Source: Hymenopus coronatus
Taxonomy: Eukaryota > Arthropoda > Insecta > Mantodea > Hymenopodidae
Assembly: GCA_030762935.1 (NCBI GenBank)
Contig: CM060890.1
Coordinates: 65,660,765 to 65,724,764, forward strand
DNA: 64,000 nucleotides
Direction of reading: 5' to 3'
Below are positions 24,078 to 37,314 of the stretch, one piece after another. How positions within the stretch are numbered: the stretch's first letter is position 1; each line of letters begins with the position of its first letter. The notes below the pieces were generated by a model. That model worked only from the letters and a program-made list of their open reading frames with translations, was not told the origin of the DNA and did not search any database. The position numbers and the translations under genes were made by a program.

Positions 24078-24856
24078 ATGGAGTATTTTAGCTGAAGGAA
24101 ATAAAAACATCGTGATATTAAATGCTTATACTACCTTTTTCTTTTAATTGTTTAATGTTAACAATACGTCTTCGTGTTCAATACAAATTCCAATATTACA
24201 TCATAATAATGTATTCTCTGCTTTGTGTGCAAGAAAATAGAGCACTTGATTAGAAAACTCCATTTCCTCCCCGTGCCGAGGACGAGGAGGGTGTTAAGAC
24301 TCCTCAACCTTTTGCTCATAAAAATGGCAAACCTTTTTTTAGGCGTTATGTAAACAGTGCATCACTGATGCCATATTAAATGCTATTTCGTTATACTGAT
24401 AACACCAATCTACAAATACTTTAAATCACAAACCCCCAACGCTGTAAAACTGTCAGAATGAGATTATACCACCTGTTGCTCAACTGTATCTTGTCGCACG
24501 TAGTTTTCAATTACTGTTCATAGCTGAAGACTTTTCGTATTAAAAGAAGGCGTGATAATTACACTGGGAGCCTTTTATGTATGGGTGATGATGTCTTGGT
24601 AAACATATTTCTTCGCAAAACACACAATCATCTTCTTAGTAAAACACACAATCTTACTAGTTTTTATTGCAGGTAGAACCGGGTAAATACCTAAAATAAA
24701 ACTACATTAACAGCTGAATATTTCAGGCTATAACATACGAACTCAAAACACAGACAAAATATCATAGAACTTAGTATATAATTTAATTGAATCTAACCAA
24801 GATAACAGGAACAAACAAATGAAAGTAGGGAAAAGGAAATAAGTAATGAATAATAA

Positions 24857-24888
<32 letters not shown>

Positions 24889-25002
24889 CAATAATTATCT
24901 TAAGTAATGCCACAGGAGTTTTATCTTAGAGACTCCGAAACGGGAGCGTATTGTTCAAAGAAATTTATGTTTGTGTAAAATAAAGGTATGCAACAATCTA
25001 TT
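24078..25002. other. Unassigned AT-rich sequence
   Basis: Ends with an AAT microsatellite (24847-24889). No coding motif recognised. Confidence 0.4.
24847..24889. repeat. (AAT)n microsatellite
   Basis: About 13 AAT units, the first few interrupted by TGA. Confidence 0.9.
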
Positions 25003-25250
25003 CTGGCGGTTTCGTGGCCGAGTGGTTAGATCGCTTGCCTCTCTCCAAGATCGTCCGAAATCAATCTCAGGGTAACGCATGTGGGTGCGCAAAGCGATGA
25101 CTGGGTGGGTTCCCCTCCATTCATTCCACCGTTCCTATCGTCCATTTCCCCTTCATTTATTCGCATAATTTATTTACTCTCATGTCTGGCTATGGGCCGA
25201 TCCTGGTTCCGGGTTCTTCATTCTGTGATTAAATGTCGGCTACCGCAGGG
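25003..25250 (+). mobile_element. tRNA-derived SINE, family 2, copy b
   Basis: A box 'gtggccgagtggttaga'; the B box is decayed ('aatcaatctcaggg'). Body shares 'catgtctggctatg' and 'ttcttcattctgtg' with the copy at 13729. Immediately followed by a SINE of another family. Confidence 0.75.
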
Positions 25251-25465
25251 TCGGTTTGGTTGAGTCAGTTGGTTAGACGCTGGCCTTCTGATCCCAAGGT
25301 CTCGGGTTCAAACCCGGACCAGACTGTTGGCTTTTAAATGCCTTTAAAAGGAACACTCCCATGTCAGTAGAATCACAAGAACTCTTGCGGGACAAAACTC
25401 CTGTAGACCGATGGCACTGATACGGTCCTGGCCAATTGACAGTTAATAAACAAAATGATTTCCTC
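25251..25465 (+). mobile_element. tRNA-derived SINE, family 3
   Basis: A box 'ggttgagtcagttggttag' and canonical B box 'gggttcaaaccc'. The body ends near 'gacagttaataaacaaaatg'. Placed back to back with the preceding SINE. The tRNA-like part alone is not a plausible tRNA gene because it runs into a longer body with no terminator at the expected point. Confidence 0.75.
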
Positions 25466-26985
25466 GACATGCTTCTGACCTTAGAAACCCTCCATACAGT
25501 CTATACTATAATAATTAAGACCTTCATTTTTAGACATAAGTTGTTATATCATTGGATTGCATTGCCAATTTACGACTGCCTTGTGTACAGTATTAGCACG
25601 CCTAGGAATTTCTAAGCATAAAACTAAGACGAAAGGAAATAAAGTTGAACCGTTACTGGACTATAGACAGGGACGTCGGAGGTGTACAGTCGGTTGGCGT
25701 TTGCACCACAACACTTACCTACCGCCAGTGACACTTAACTACTGCTGCTGTTTATGTTTTTATTTTTTGGAATACTTATGGTTTGAGCGAGGATAGCTTG
25801 AAGCCAAATGTATATAATTCCGGTTTATTATCAGTAACGACATCTATGGACAACTTGCCAATACAATTGCCTGAAGAAAACAAGAACGTACATGTATTCA
25901 AGTTAGCTTTTATTAATTGAAAGTATAACCATGATACTACCTACCAGAGAAAGTATATGTAGGTCCACTAGGTGCATTTGAAGCCGACAGAATTTTACAA
26001 GTTACCCTTATTTCTCAGTTTGTTGATTATATTATTACGTGTTTCTAACCTTTTTATTTTTCAGATGCTTTGTTCGCGAAAGTGGCTAAATCTATTATTA
26101 TTATTGGAAAATTATACATATACTAAAAACGTTGATAGTATTTTAAATAAAAGCTATCAACTTCAACACCATTACATTGACAATATTACATTGGCAGTGG
26201 GCTGTGATTAGCTGAAATGTATTCGTTCTTATGTGACTGACTTGTCAATATAATTTAATCATGTCAAGCGAGCAGCAATAAGTCTTTTGATTAGCCGAAA
26301 TTCGCTATAATTGAATTATCTAAATCCCCCCCCCCAATTATCTCAAGTTGCTATTTGCTTGAAAATTTATACAAAACAAAAATGAATTTGAAATGCACAG
26401 GAAAGGAAAAGGTAAATGACTATACACTGCACCATACAGTGCATTGAGTTGTTTGTCCCATCCTGAGTTCACAGAAAGTCGATATGGGCCAGGTCAACGA
26501 ACTGCATGTAACTCGTAGGAAAGTATGTGTCAGCAAAGGTTTAATTCAAATAGTAGTTTTTGTGATACAAAAAAAAATCTAAAGATAAATGCTACTAAAG
26601 ATAAGTGTGAAATAAAATGTGATTGGCAGATAAGTATTTCCTTACGAAAAAGCGCAGAAACGGGACAGAAAACGCAGATACATGCTAATATTTCACTACA
26701 TTTTCAGGTAGGAAAACTGCACACAAGACCCAAACTTTCCGGTGTATACTAGGTTATTTAGAAGCGTGGCCACTCACATAAAAAATTCAAAGAGGTTAGT
26801 TATATAACCTCTGAAACTTCATGCTTAAGGGTTAGCATATCTTTGCGCTGCGAAGGAGCAAAACGTAGAGCTTTGAAGCTATAAGAAATAAAACCTATTT
26901 ATAAGTACTATCCACCAACTGTCACACATCCAAGCAAAACTAAATATATAAACAAGTGATAAACGTTATCAGCAATTTAACTTTA
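25466..26985. other. Unassigned AT-rich sequence
   Basis: Frames of 75-79 codons at 25557-25796, 25972-26211 and 26525-26752 have no recognisable domain. A C-run lies near 26326. No transposon recognised. Confidence 0.4.
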
Positions 26986-27139
26986 CATCGTATTCATTCC
27001 AGATTTTATATTCTCCATTTCCCTCTCCATTTGCTCCATTCTAGATGTCATCTTCTGTATTCCGGCAAATAACTTTTGAAGTATGGTTTCCATTTTGGAC
27101 TTCAATATATTAATTATTTCAGCACATACTAGCCCTTAA
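26986..27139 (-). pseudogene. Possible LINE ORF1 coiled-coil remnant
   Basis: On the minus strand a ~45-codon frame reads KMETILQKLFAG followed by MTSRMEQMEREMENIKS, a heptad-like charged pattern typical of the coiled coil in LINE ORF1 proteins. It is bounded by a stop upstream and a stop soon after. No zinc knuckle or RNA-binding domain is visible nearby. It could equally be a remnant of any coiled-coil protein or chance. Confidence 0.35.
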
Positions 27140-27315
27140 AGAGTTCCAGTGTAACAATGGAATTTATGAACTCCAGTTCCGGAGTCGTAGAAATTTAGTC
27201 GCTTTTGCACAGAGTAAATACGTACTAAGTAGTAATTATGCTAATCAGCTGAGGGCTTCTCTTTAATTTTAAAAACAGAAATTCTGTAGATGCTGGTGAA
27301 TCTATAATTATCAGA

Positions 27316-27675
27316 ATGTTTACTTTCTCTAACACCACTAAAGGAAACATTGCATTCCATACAAAAATTGGACACCGGGATTTCATAAAAACACACAATA
27401 AAAAGAAGGCAATTTTGTAAAGACGACACACATGAGTACGTGTATGTATGTGCCTATGAACAGCAGAACTCAAAAACGAATAGTTCCAAGGATGCCTCAT
27501 GACTATTTTCGAGAAAATTCGCACATCCAAAAGTGCGCTTTACATAGAAATGTTTTCGTTATTTATTACGTTCTCAGAAATAGCTTTAACGGTTTTGATT
27601 AAAATGCCATACTTTTATGACATTTGCATGATTAGATAATTAAATGTAAGTATAACTTGATCTTTTAGAAATGAA
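27316..27675 (-). repeat. W1 repeat, 5'-truncated and internally deleted
   Basis: Starts at 'gtttactttctctaac' and follows reverse W1 order ('attccatacaaaaattgg', 'ctcaaaaacgaat', 'acggttttgattaaaatgcc') to about 27675. The element's own 5' half is missing. Confidence 0.8.
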
Positions 27676-29188
27676 TTTGTGTAACATCGTAGAACATGTG
27701 CAGGCTTTTAAAAATGATACATTTTATTACGTTACTAACGTCGCAGGGCCACAAAACTTCGGAAATACGTAAAACAAGATAGACTTGATATTTACGAAAA
27801 CAAAAAACAACAAAACTGTTTTTTGACCGAAAGTAACATTTTGACACCTATTTGCCTCCTTAAGAGCTGACAGTCGATGTGGTAACACAGGTTTATTCTG
27901 CTTCTAGCAAACTGTCTCAAGTCCCATGTTTAAACGGCAATGTGCTTATTAAGAGGAGAACCAGAAAGCAATCAACCATATTCTCCTGTAAGCTGCACTT
28001 TCTTGTCACACGGACTGCATTAAGTACGGATTTAAGAGGTAGCATTCTTTTCGTAATAGTTACGGTGTACCCGCCCCCACACATAAACCTTTACTTTTGC
28101 ATTCCCTTGCTTACTACTCGAACTCTGGTCATGTTTGTAACTGTATGCATCTCTATGTTACAAACTTATATCGCTGCGCCTCGGATGCATTTCTTATTAG
28201 AGTAAAATGAAGTGGATTCAGTTCTGGTTACTATAACTTTCATTACTGGTGATCTTTCGAGGTAATATTAATATGCTGAAGCTTATGGAAGATACGCGTC
28301 TATTTGACTAATAAACGAATATTAAAATAGTGAAACAAATTTCAAATGTAGAAAAATTATTTTTTAACTAAATAACAGAACAGATGCATATGAAACAGAG
28401 TAACCGTTTAACATCAAGTAAAACAGCAGCTTTTTACATTCCCAATGGAATTCAGAATATCTGATTAGAAAAAGTTACATATGTTGAAGCCAGAAATCTG
28501 ACAAAATAAACTCTTAAGCAATTACAATATACTCTAATGAATCAATAGAAGTACAGACGATTTAAATGTAATCCTATATATACATAATTATTTATATTAT
28601 TATTGAAGGGATATGCATGTATTTCTATTTGGTATTTGTCTTGATACAATATAAAGGATAGACCAATGATTTGTCAGTGGTTTTTAACCAATCATGGGCA
28701 AATAGATGACATAGATCCAACCTCATATTGTATACGCTGTTGTGTATTCTGCTCAGGCTGTCATGCTTACATAGCTGGCCATTCATGGAAGCGTACAGTG
28801 TAACAGGTTCAATCCAGTGGAATGCGCCAAGAGCTCAATGAGTAGGTGAGGACGGAGGTAACCTCTGCATGACCACGATGATGCCTGCACGCTGAAGCGA
28901 AACAGACCAAAACTCTGCGCTTGCGTGAGTCATGGGATACTATGAGGTAACGTATATTCTGCACCGACTGACACATTCGAACCTTATGTTATACGTGGTT
29001 GTGTGCGGTAGTGCTTCAGTTGTTCTGGCCAGTGATGTCAACGTGGCTTTTATGGTTAAATCTAGCCTTTTTGGGGGGGGGGGGGACAGTTAATCGCTGA
29101 TTGCAAAAAAGAACACACTAAAGTGTTTATATGTATTTTGCATAATAGCTGGAACAGTTTTACAAAATTATACATTCACTACAAACAC
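27676..29188. other. Unassigned sequence
   Basis: The plus frame at 27879-28205 (108 codons) has no recognisable domain. Around 28780-28960 the sequence is GC-richer and contains 'aggttcaatcc', B-box-like but without an A box at the right distance. A 13-base G run lies at 29073-29085. Confidence 0.4.
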
Positions 29189-29978
29189 TATGCAAGTACA
29201 TAGTATGAGTACCCAAAAATTCGATGTCGAGATTTCACTGGAAATATATTTTGAGGTCCCCTGAGTCCAAAATAAAACATTTTTAGAAAAAAGGTCCGTG
29301 TGTGTGCCTGCATAATTCAAAAACGAAAAATCGGTTGAATATCAAACTTTGTATTTAAGTTTAGTATCTACCAAGAATGCGACACGAAGATTTTTAGGAC
29401 AATTCCTCAACCCCAAAATACACTTTACATGGAAGATTTTTAAAAAATGACACAAACGATTTTGATTGAAATACCGTATATTAAAGATATTTACAATACA
29501 AATTAAATGCATATCTTCAATTTATTGGAAATAGCCTCTAAAGTCCTCTTCATTCTGAACGAGTTATGCATTACTGCAAATCCGTGAGACAAAAACTTAC
29601 TACATAAAAATGTAGATCTATCAAAACACACAATTTATTTCCTATAAATTTTTATTTTGGAGCTAACCTTTTCCGAAGTATTTTTGTTGTTGGTTTCGAT
29701 TTTAAAATACTTTTCTAAAACAGAAGTAATCCATTTTTATTTTGTTTTGCTCTAGTCATCAAAGGGAACCGAATTTCAAGACTACGCATAGCGACAGCTT
29801 TTAAACGATTTGACTATCACTTTAGCCTGTTTTCCTTATACTTAAAAAGAACTAAATTAAAACCATTTCGCTAATGTTAATTTCGATTATACATGAAGTA
29901 GAGAGAAGAATAATCTTTTGTAAGAAGTTTGTTCATCGAATAGGTAAGATAAAGTCATGCGAATGGAACACATTAGAT
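29189..29978 (-). repeat. W1 repeat, near full length
   Basis: Runs from the 'gtacatagtatgagtaccca' region to 'gcgaatggaacacattagat'. Only the outer half of the terminal palindrome is lost. Confidence 0.88.
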
Positions 29979-31251
29979 TTTTAAAAATACGTAACTTTTT
30001 TGAAGCTTACTGTCTAATTTTTAAAATAAAGACAGATTTTTATTATATTCTTTAATGAAATGCACATTGATCAGAAAAAAAAATGTGAGTACAATCTCTC
30101 ACTTGCTCTGTGTCTGCGCAGATAAGAAAATGATGAATTTCTACCGAGTTCGTTCAAGCATACATGCATTTGCAAACTACATTCTAGAATTTGTGTGGAT
30201 AAATGTCGCATGAAATCTAAATGGAGTGTGAGTGCTAAATACCCACCTCCCCGGTTTGTTTATTTTCTCTTTACATTTACTTTCTTGCATAACTAGACCA
30301 ATCATGAGTATTTTGTGTTTAAAATGCAGAACCTTGCAGTATACAAGATTGGGAAATCCCAATCATCTCATTAATGTGGAACTTTACTTACGCTATTTAA
30401 TGATCATTTATACTAATAGGTCCATATTTAACCAATTCTGGCCTTTATCAGAGCCACTTTTAGTCATATTTCATCACAAAGTTCGCAACACTGGTTCTGA
30501 ATGCTGCACTGTGCACTTTGTTCTGCAGTTTATTGCAACTTTCACCACTAATGCTCGTGTAGTGTAACATCTCTGATAAATAAACTATGCCCGTGGTCTT
30601 CAGCGCAGTTGTTCCGAGAGTAACCTTACTGTGACGTAACAAAATACTGGGGAACGAGTTGCTATGGATAAAAGCGAGATTAAAAACCTATTTTATAAGT
30701 TTCATTAACGTTTCTTTCCAAATTCTGGCAGCTAGCGTGACATATATTCTGCAAGTGGAATACGGGTCTATTATCATAACAAGCCTTGAAGTAGCCGATT
30801 AGCCAATCACCTTTTACACCCCTTCTGCACACTATGCCCAAGTTGTGAGGTAATGCAGCCACTCCACAGACGAACCTACGAGAATATTTTTGTTTGCTTT
30901 AGCGTAATCTTGTACAGCTGCATTGTGGCACGATATTATAAAATATAGGTAACAATCGGTGGAATGTAAACTGTGCAATTAAGTACTACCACAATTTTCC
31001 AAATCCTTCAGTTATACCACAGCAAACGACAGATATTGTGGTAATTATTCTAGACTTTAAAATCCCTGCTGCAAATTCCTGAGAGAATGACATGTCAGCT
31101 CCCAGGAGGAACTATAGTTTCAAGTCTCTCAATCAGTGTCTAAAATAATGAGTAGTCATTTAAAATAAAGTACTATAGAATTACATTTAAAAAACACACA
31201 CTTTTAAAATGCAAAATTTGTGTTATACAATTGAAAGTCATAATAAAAATC
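29979..31251. other. Unassigned sequence
   Basis: Frames at 30177-30362 (minus) and 30232-30567 (plus, 111 codons) overlap each other; neither shows a domain. No repeat family recognised. Confidence 0.4.
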
Positions 31252-31386
31252 TGATGTGTTCCATTCACATGACTTTCTCTAAAACTCTGTAGCAAATTAT
31301 TCTTCTATCTACACCACGCTAATCGAGATAAACATTAGCACAAATTGTCTATTTCTTGGTCCCTTGTAAATAGAAGGGGGAAAATC
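31252..31386 (+). repeat. W1 repeat, first 135 bp only
   Basis: A 5' W1 end ('tgatgtgttccattcacatg') runs to the 'tagaagggg' block, then a second 5' end begins at once. Consistent with a partial tandem duplication or with one copy inserted into another. Confidence 0.85.
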
Positions 31387-32271
31387 TAATGTGTTCCATT
31401 CACATGATGTCCTGTAGCTGTTCGACAAACAAAATTTTCTTCAAAAGATTAATCTGTTATCTACATATGCTAATCAAGATAAACATAAGCAGAATATGGT
31501 AGCTTCCTTGTAGGTAGAAGGGAAATAAGAAAATACACAGGCTAAAGCGATAGCATCGTCCTTCAAAAGCTATGTGAAACAATTGAAATTCTAATCCCTT
31601 AGCTTGCCAGGAGTAAACGAGAAACAAGAAGAAAGATGTCTTCCTGTTGGAGAAAAGTTTAAGTGGCTTAAAATTGAAACCAAGAATCTGGAATATCTCG
31701 AAAATGGTTAACTCTACCCAAAAAAAATGTGTATTGTGTATTTTTACGAGATCTACGTTTTTATACATCTCTTACGGTTTGCCAGTTATATAAAAGGCAT
31801 ATAGAATGAAGCGGTCTTCAGAGGCTATTCCAAGAAAATTCAAGATAGGTACACATTTCTTTTGTCATAAAAATATATTAAACATAAGGTATTTTAATCA
31901 AAATCGTTTGAGCTATTTTTGAGAAAATCAAAAATTTCGAAAAATGTTCCTTGTAATGGGTATGTTGGGGTAGGGAGATTTTCTTGAAAATCTTCGTGTC
32001 GCATCCTTGGTAGATACTGAACTTAAATATCAAGTTTGGTATTTAACAGACTTTTCGTTTTTGAGTTATGCTGCCCAAAGACACACACATACACATAAAA
32101 ACACACACACATGCACAGAGACAGACACAGACGGACGTTTTTATAAAAAGTTTCTTTTTATTCAGGGGTCTCAAAACATGTATTTCCGGTGAAATCTCGG
32201 AATTGAATTTTTGGGTGCAATACAATACTTTCTCACTATATAGGTACATAATACGTGTAGATAAACTAAAA
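31387..32271 (+). repeat. W1 repeat, full length
   Basis: Starts 'taatgtgttccattcacatg', contains all internal blocks and a moderately expanded CA segment (32083-32135), and ends 'gtgtagataaactaaaa'. Confidence 0.9.
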
Positions 32272-32396
32272 TTATGGATTAATATTGTAATAAGCCTGGA
32301 TAAGGAAATATCATTGCTCCTACCCTAAAGGTGTTTCGATAATATTAAACGAACTGGCTTGTGGCACGTTTTGAAATCATAAAAATATAAGAAAAA

Positions 32397-33172
32397 TCTG
32401 ATGTATTCCATCCACATGACTTTCTCTAGCCGTTCCACAAACAAAGTATTGTTACAAAAGAGTGTTATTTTATCTACACCATGCTGATCGAGATAAACAT
32501 TAGCAGACATTATTTTATTGTCTGCTTCTTTGTAAGCAGAAGTAAAATAAGGGAATACACAAAGCTAAAGGGATAGTCAAATATTTTAAAATCTGGTGGC
32601 TATGTGACACAATTTAAATTTGGTACTCTTTGCAAGGCAAGTAGCGAAACATAGGAGAGTTAAAAGAAACGATGACTTCCCGTGCGAGAAAAGTATAAGT
32701 AGTTTAAAATTGAAACTAATAAAAAAGAATATCTCGGAAACGATTAACCCTACAAAAGAGGCTATTTTTAGACAATTCAAGATATACATTTCGTTTGTAA
32801 TGCAAATATCTTAAACATGTATTTTAATCAAAATTGGTAGTTATTTTTTAAAAAAAATCAAACAAATTTGAATCACGTTCCATGTAACAGATAGTTGGGG
32901 TGAGGGATTTTCCTGAAAAACTTCTATCGCATCTTGAAAGATACTGAACTTAAACACTAGGGTATTTAACCGATTTTTTTTCTTTTTGAGTTATGTTGCC
33001 TACAGATACACACACGCGCATTGTTCTAAAAATATTTGTTTCTTGAGCGGGATTCAGGGGACCCTGAAACATATATTTCCGGTGAATCTCGTTATCAACT
33101 TTTTGGCTGGAATACAACTCTTCCTCTAGCTACTATGCACACTGTATACATACGTGCTGGAGAAAATAAAAA
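32397..33172 (+). repeat. W1 repeat with internal deletion
   Basis: Starts 'tgatgtattccatccacatg' and ends 'ctggagaaaataaaaa'. About 130 bases in the middle are missing at 32757-32765, where 'accctacaaaag' jumps to 'aggctattttt'. Third head-to-tail copy of this cluster. Confidence 0.88.
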
Positions 33173-33566
33173 TGAAACGGTAAAAATAAACTTTCAAACT
33201 CTAGTGTATTAGGTGTAACATAACACTGCACACACACATTTAAATCCTAATATGGCGGCATTCATAAGCGTATTAAAATAGAATAGAATTTACACTTATT
33301 CTGACGCAACTCGAAAATGAACACCTTTTTAAAAGTTTACTAGCGAACTGTACGCTAAATGTTTGATATTGTGAAGCGAAGAAATTTTTACTGTGTAGAA
33401 TGATATTTCAAAATTATTTAATTACTTCGTTCGTCAGAGCAAGTTTTAATAGCTTCTCGTAGTAACGTTATTCGTTGTTAAGTAACTCTCGCTAACTTTT
33501 GTCTTTGTTTACCTCTTCTTCCACTCGACTACGAACGACTGACGGACTGACAACACTGCATAGTGT
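33173..33566. other. Unassigned spacer
   Basis: AT-rich, no feature recognised. Confidence 0.35.
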
Positions 33567-33802
33567 CTGGGTAGTGTGGTGGTAGCGTGTCTGCCTCACA
33601 TTCAAAAGGTCGTGAGTTCGAATCTTCGCTTAGGGTGAATTACCCGGAGAAGGTTTTTGTCGGGGCTTTGCCCTATCCTAAGAAGACGAATGCCGAGTAA
33701 CGTTAAGCTCCAAGGACTCCTAGATCATTTGAGCATATTTTCACCAATTTCATTCATCGCCCGATATGACCAACCAGGTAAAAAGACGTTAAACTACAAA
33801 AA
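33567..33802 (+). mobile_element. tRNA-derived SINE, family 1, copy b
   Basis: Head 'gtagtgtggtggtagcgtg' and B box 'gtgagttcgaatc'. Body 'gaattacccggagaagg', 'gacgaatgccgagtaacgtt', 'gatatgaccaaccagg'. Short A-rich tail after 'gttaaactac'. Closely matches the copy at 37045. Confidence 0.85.
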
Positions 33803-34741
33803 AACTGCATATTTTGTACGTGGCGTAGCGGAAAGCACATGGTATTTAGGAAAACTGTCAGGATTCAGAAGTAGTGATAACTCGTAGTTCATACAACATT
33901 CTCTCTAATGGTTGATTTTGTCCCGAAGCCGAGTGCCATTATTTGGGAGCCTATTCAGCAACGCAAATAATGAACAATAATTCATTGAATAATTTAAGAA
34001 TATTCTCGTAGTAAGCAGGGAGGTGACACGCCTGACTACAGCGCTCTTTGCGGAACTGATCAAGGAGTCGCTATTATTGTACAGGGTCAAGCAGCCGATT
34101 GAAAATAAATTGGCCCGTAATTGTGTAGCTACAGACAATACAAGTTATTTTTAGATTGTGTCTACTTCTAGATTTGCCAGATTATTCTATTCGCCTAGAA
34201 AACTGTAACTGTAAGGATGTATAATATTAAGAGCCTAATTATATTATTTACAACCTAATGACAAAGAAGGCCTTCACAGTAGAAAAGATTACATTAATAC
34301 TCTTAGTCTAATGCCTAGTGTTCCTATTACAATACTTTTCATTATATATTTACTGAAATCCTCTTATATCTCAAACAACTGAACTGAGTGAAGCGTGTAA
34401 CGTTCTATTGTGACAAAAAAACATCTGAAATTCACTGTAAATTACGTTAATAAGACTTCCATTCATATTACTTCGTTTACCCAATTCTATGTTTTGCAAA
34501 AATAAAAAAGTCCTGTGTATGATTATTTGTTACACAGTAATAAAATTAGCACTTGTAATAAGTCCTGTTCATATCTGGTAGTAGAGAGTTATCGGCATAA
34601 AAAAAATTGTAAATTAAAATTGTCTTTATATATTCCTTTTAATTTTTGTTCAGTGATTTTAACTTATTGGACTCCATGCAACAGAGTTCTCTAGTATTTT
34701 TTTGATAATGTTTAACGTCTACTTTTACTAAGACGAAGACA

Positions 34742-34775
34742 CATGGAATGAAGATGGAGTACCGGTTAACTGGGC
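34742..34775 (-). repeat. SINE family 2 body fragment
   Basis: 'gaatgaagatggagtaccgg' is shared with the minus-strand SINE at 60563. Confidence 0.5.
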
Positions 34776-35698
34776 TGTAATTCATTACCGTGTCAAAGAT
34801 TATTAAATCTCTGTACAACCGCATTATCCTCGTATCACAAAATATGTTACACAGAAGTAATGAGCTGAAACGATTATACAATCCACGAAATGACGCAAGT
34901 TTTCAATTCAAGTGTTTTAAAAATACAATAAAAAGTGCATTCTGAAAGCATACTTTGTCTCCCACAGCATACCCCAACTTTGCTTATAGAATATATCGGT
35001 TTTTTAAATGTGAATATTAATGCGTTCTACAGACACAGCTCATCTTAAAGGGGATAGGGCTAATGATAATGCATTCAGAAACATTGAAGTCTAATCGCCG
35101 AAAACTGCATACAAAATTCAACCTGCATGAAGAGGTTCATGGTATCGCCTAAAACGGTAGCTTAAGAAGAATCGACATTATAGCCTTTAAAACAATAGCA
35201 CAAAAGGCTACATAATAGACCCTACCGTCCGGTTTGAGCGCCACATTCTGAAGCTGTTCAGCGCACATTTTACCATTCCCTGTTTGTTTTTTTATGGTTT
35301 TTTTTTTTAAATTTTGGAAAGCGTTTGGTTTACCTTTGATGAACAGATGTAGCGTTTTCTGCACTTACTTGTAAGCTTAATTATTTAAAAAAAAACGTTT
35401 ATATCGCATTAATATATTTATATTTTTTATATTCAATTACTTTTTATAAACTAATGTAATTTTGTCAATCATTTTCTATTACTTTGTTCTTTAGCTCAGC
35501 CCATAAATATGGGAAGTTGTTTTGAAATAAATAAATATATTATGGGTGTCGACGGTGAAATCAATTACAACTTCTAGCCCCAGAAGGTGGTTTATGCAGT
35601 GCACCACCAACCATCTTCAAAAAAACATCTTGGATATGCTGCTCCTACGTACACTTTACATCCATAAAAATTGACGCATTCCCCTAGAACACAATATC

Positions 35699-35701
35699 TT
35701 T

Positions 35702-35732
<31 letters not shown>
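35699..35732. repeat. Poly-T tract with one C
   Basis: Thirty-three T and a single C; could be the reverse-strand tail of a retroposed sequence. Confidence 0.85.
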
Positions 35733-37044
35733 CGTGAGGTTTCCACGTTCAGGAAACCAAACTTTGACTCCTTCCAGCTGGCATCAGTTCTCTATATAAC
35801 TTTCCTGAAAAACAAAACAGGAGCATGAACACATACAATGTGAAAGGAGGGTCGCTTACAATCTCTATGAAAGAGTTTGCTGTGACTGGTACACAAGAAA
35901 AGGCTAAACCAATTACACGTTAATTCGACATTCTAGAGGAAAGGATGAAGAATTATTTCTATGCGTCATTATACTGGACAACAGCTACGACACTTACATA
36001 ATATATGTGAGCTTTCATCAGCGATATGCAGACGAAGTTCAAGTTATTGTCTTCATCAATAGCGTGGCATAAAATACAAGGTGTAAATTGCAATGTTACC
36101 CTTTGCAACTTCACCATATTTTGGAAAAGGTAAACTACTTTACCAATCCAGTGGGCAGAATTGTGCTGGGGAAAAAGATGTGGTTACGTTTGTTAAAGTG
36201 AGGCGAGATTTTGTCAGTACCAATATAAACACCTCCGTTCTATTAAAAGTCACATTTTATGTAGAAGGTTGTACATATCATTTAGCAGGAAGACTTAAAA
36301 TAAATTTTCGCAACAATCAGAAGCCAGACTCTGTAATTTTCTACAGATGTTCAAACGCTGTTTTGAGAGTGAGTAGTTCTGCAAATAAGTCTCTGAACCA
36401 CCCAAACCTCGCTTAAAAGTCAGTCATGCAATCTGAGTACCTACCTACTTCAAAAAATGTTTCCATTAAGCATTCACAAATTAATAATGGAAACTTACTA
36501 GACGGTTATGTCAATCAGCATATGCCGTAATTTGTCAGAAGTTCCGTTATAGTTAATCTGTAGAAATTCTAAATTGCGCTGACCTTTATGGGTATGAATT
36601 AATCAGAAGCCACGCTAAACGAACACTTCAAAAGGTCTCAGTTACATCCGATGCAAATTCTATTTGCGGTTCACATGAAAGTGAGAGTGGGGGGCAGGGA
36701 TTTCCTCTATGTACTGGGCTCAAACGTTAAATGCATCTCTTTCTCCGCTATAAAAGAGATATCCAGCTCCATCAAAATTTATTTTTTATTTCGCTTCAAA
36801 TCGAATAACAGCTTCACAAGGCGCACGCATATAAAATAGAAAAAGAACTTTGAGCGGACTACAAAACGTTAACTCTGTGTACGTAGCTCGGAAGCAAACG
36901 CCTTTTATTGATGTCAGGCGGATAATTTAAACGATATCTGTGCAAGAGGCTCTCCTTTAATACTCTTAATCTGTAGATTCCCTTTACAAAATTCGATTCG
37001 AGAAGCAAATCCTGTCCTTTCGGCTAATAAGAGATATTCAAGCC

Positions 37045-37260
37045 CGCCTGGGTAGTGTGGTGGTAGCGTGTCTGCCTCATATTAATCAGGTCGTGAGTTC
37101 GAATCTCGCTTAGGGTGAGTTACCCGGATAAGATTTTTATCCTGAAAAGACGAATGTCGAGTAACTTTAAGCTCCATGGACCCCGAGATCATTTGAACAT
37201 CATTTCACAAATGTCATTCATCGTCTGATATGACCAACCAGGTTAAAGGACGTTAAGCTA

Positions 37261-37312
<52 letters not shown>
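37045..37312 (+). mobile_element. tRNA-derived SINE, family 1, copy c, with long TA tail
   Basis: Same head (gtagtgtggtggtagcgtg), B box (gtgagttcgaatc) and body as the copy at 33567. After 'gttaagctactaa' it runs into about 20 TA units and then CA units. The Tc1/mariner element begins at 37313 and TA-rich sequence resumes after its right end at 38878, so the transposon appears to sit inside this tail. Confidence 0.85.

Positions 37313-37314
<2 letters not shown>

Larger units (their letters stand above)
33803..37044. other. Unassigned AT-rich sequence
   Basis: Includes a ~35-bp fragment of SINE family 2 (34742-34775) and a T-run (35699-35732). The plus frame at 36093-36416 (107 codons) has no recognised domain, signal peptide or flanking partner. 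I do not call it. Confidence 0.4.

Noticed and set aside
25251..25325. A functional tRNA gene
   Set aside because: A and B boxes are good, but the sequence lacks clear acceptor-stem pairing and a T-run terminator and continues into a SINE body. The same holds for the other tRNA-like heads.
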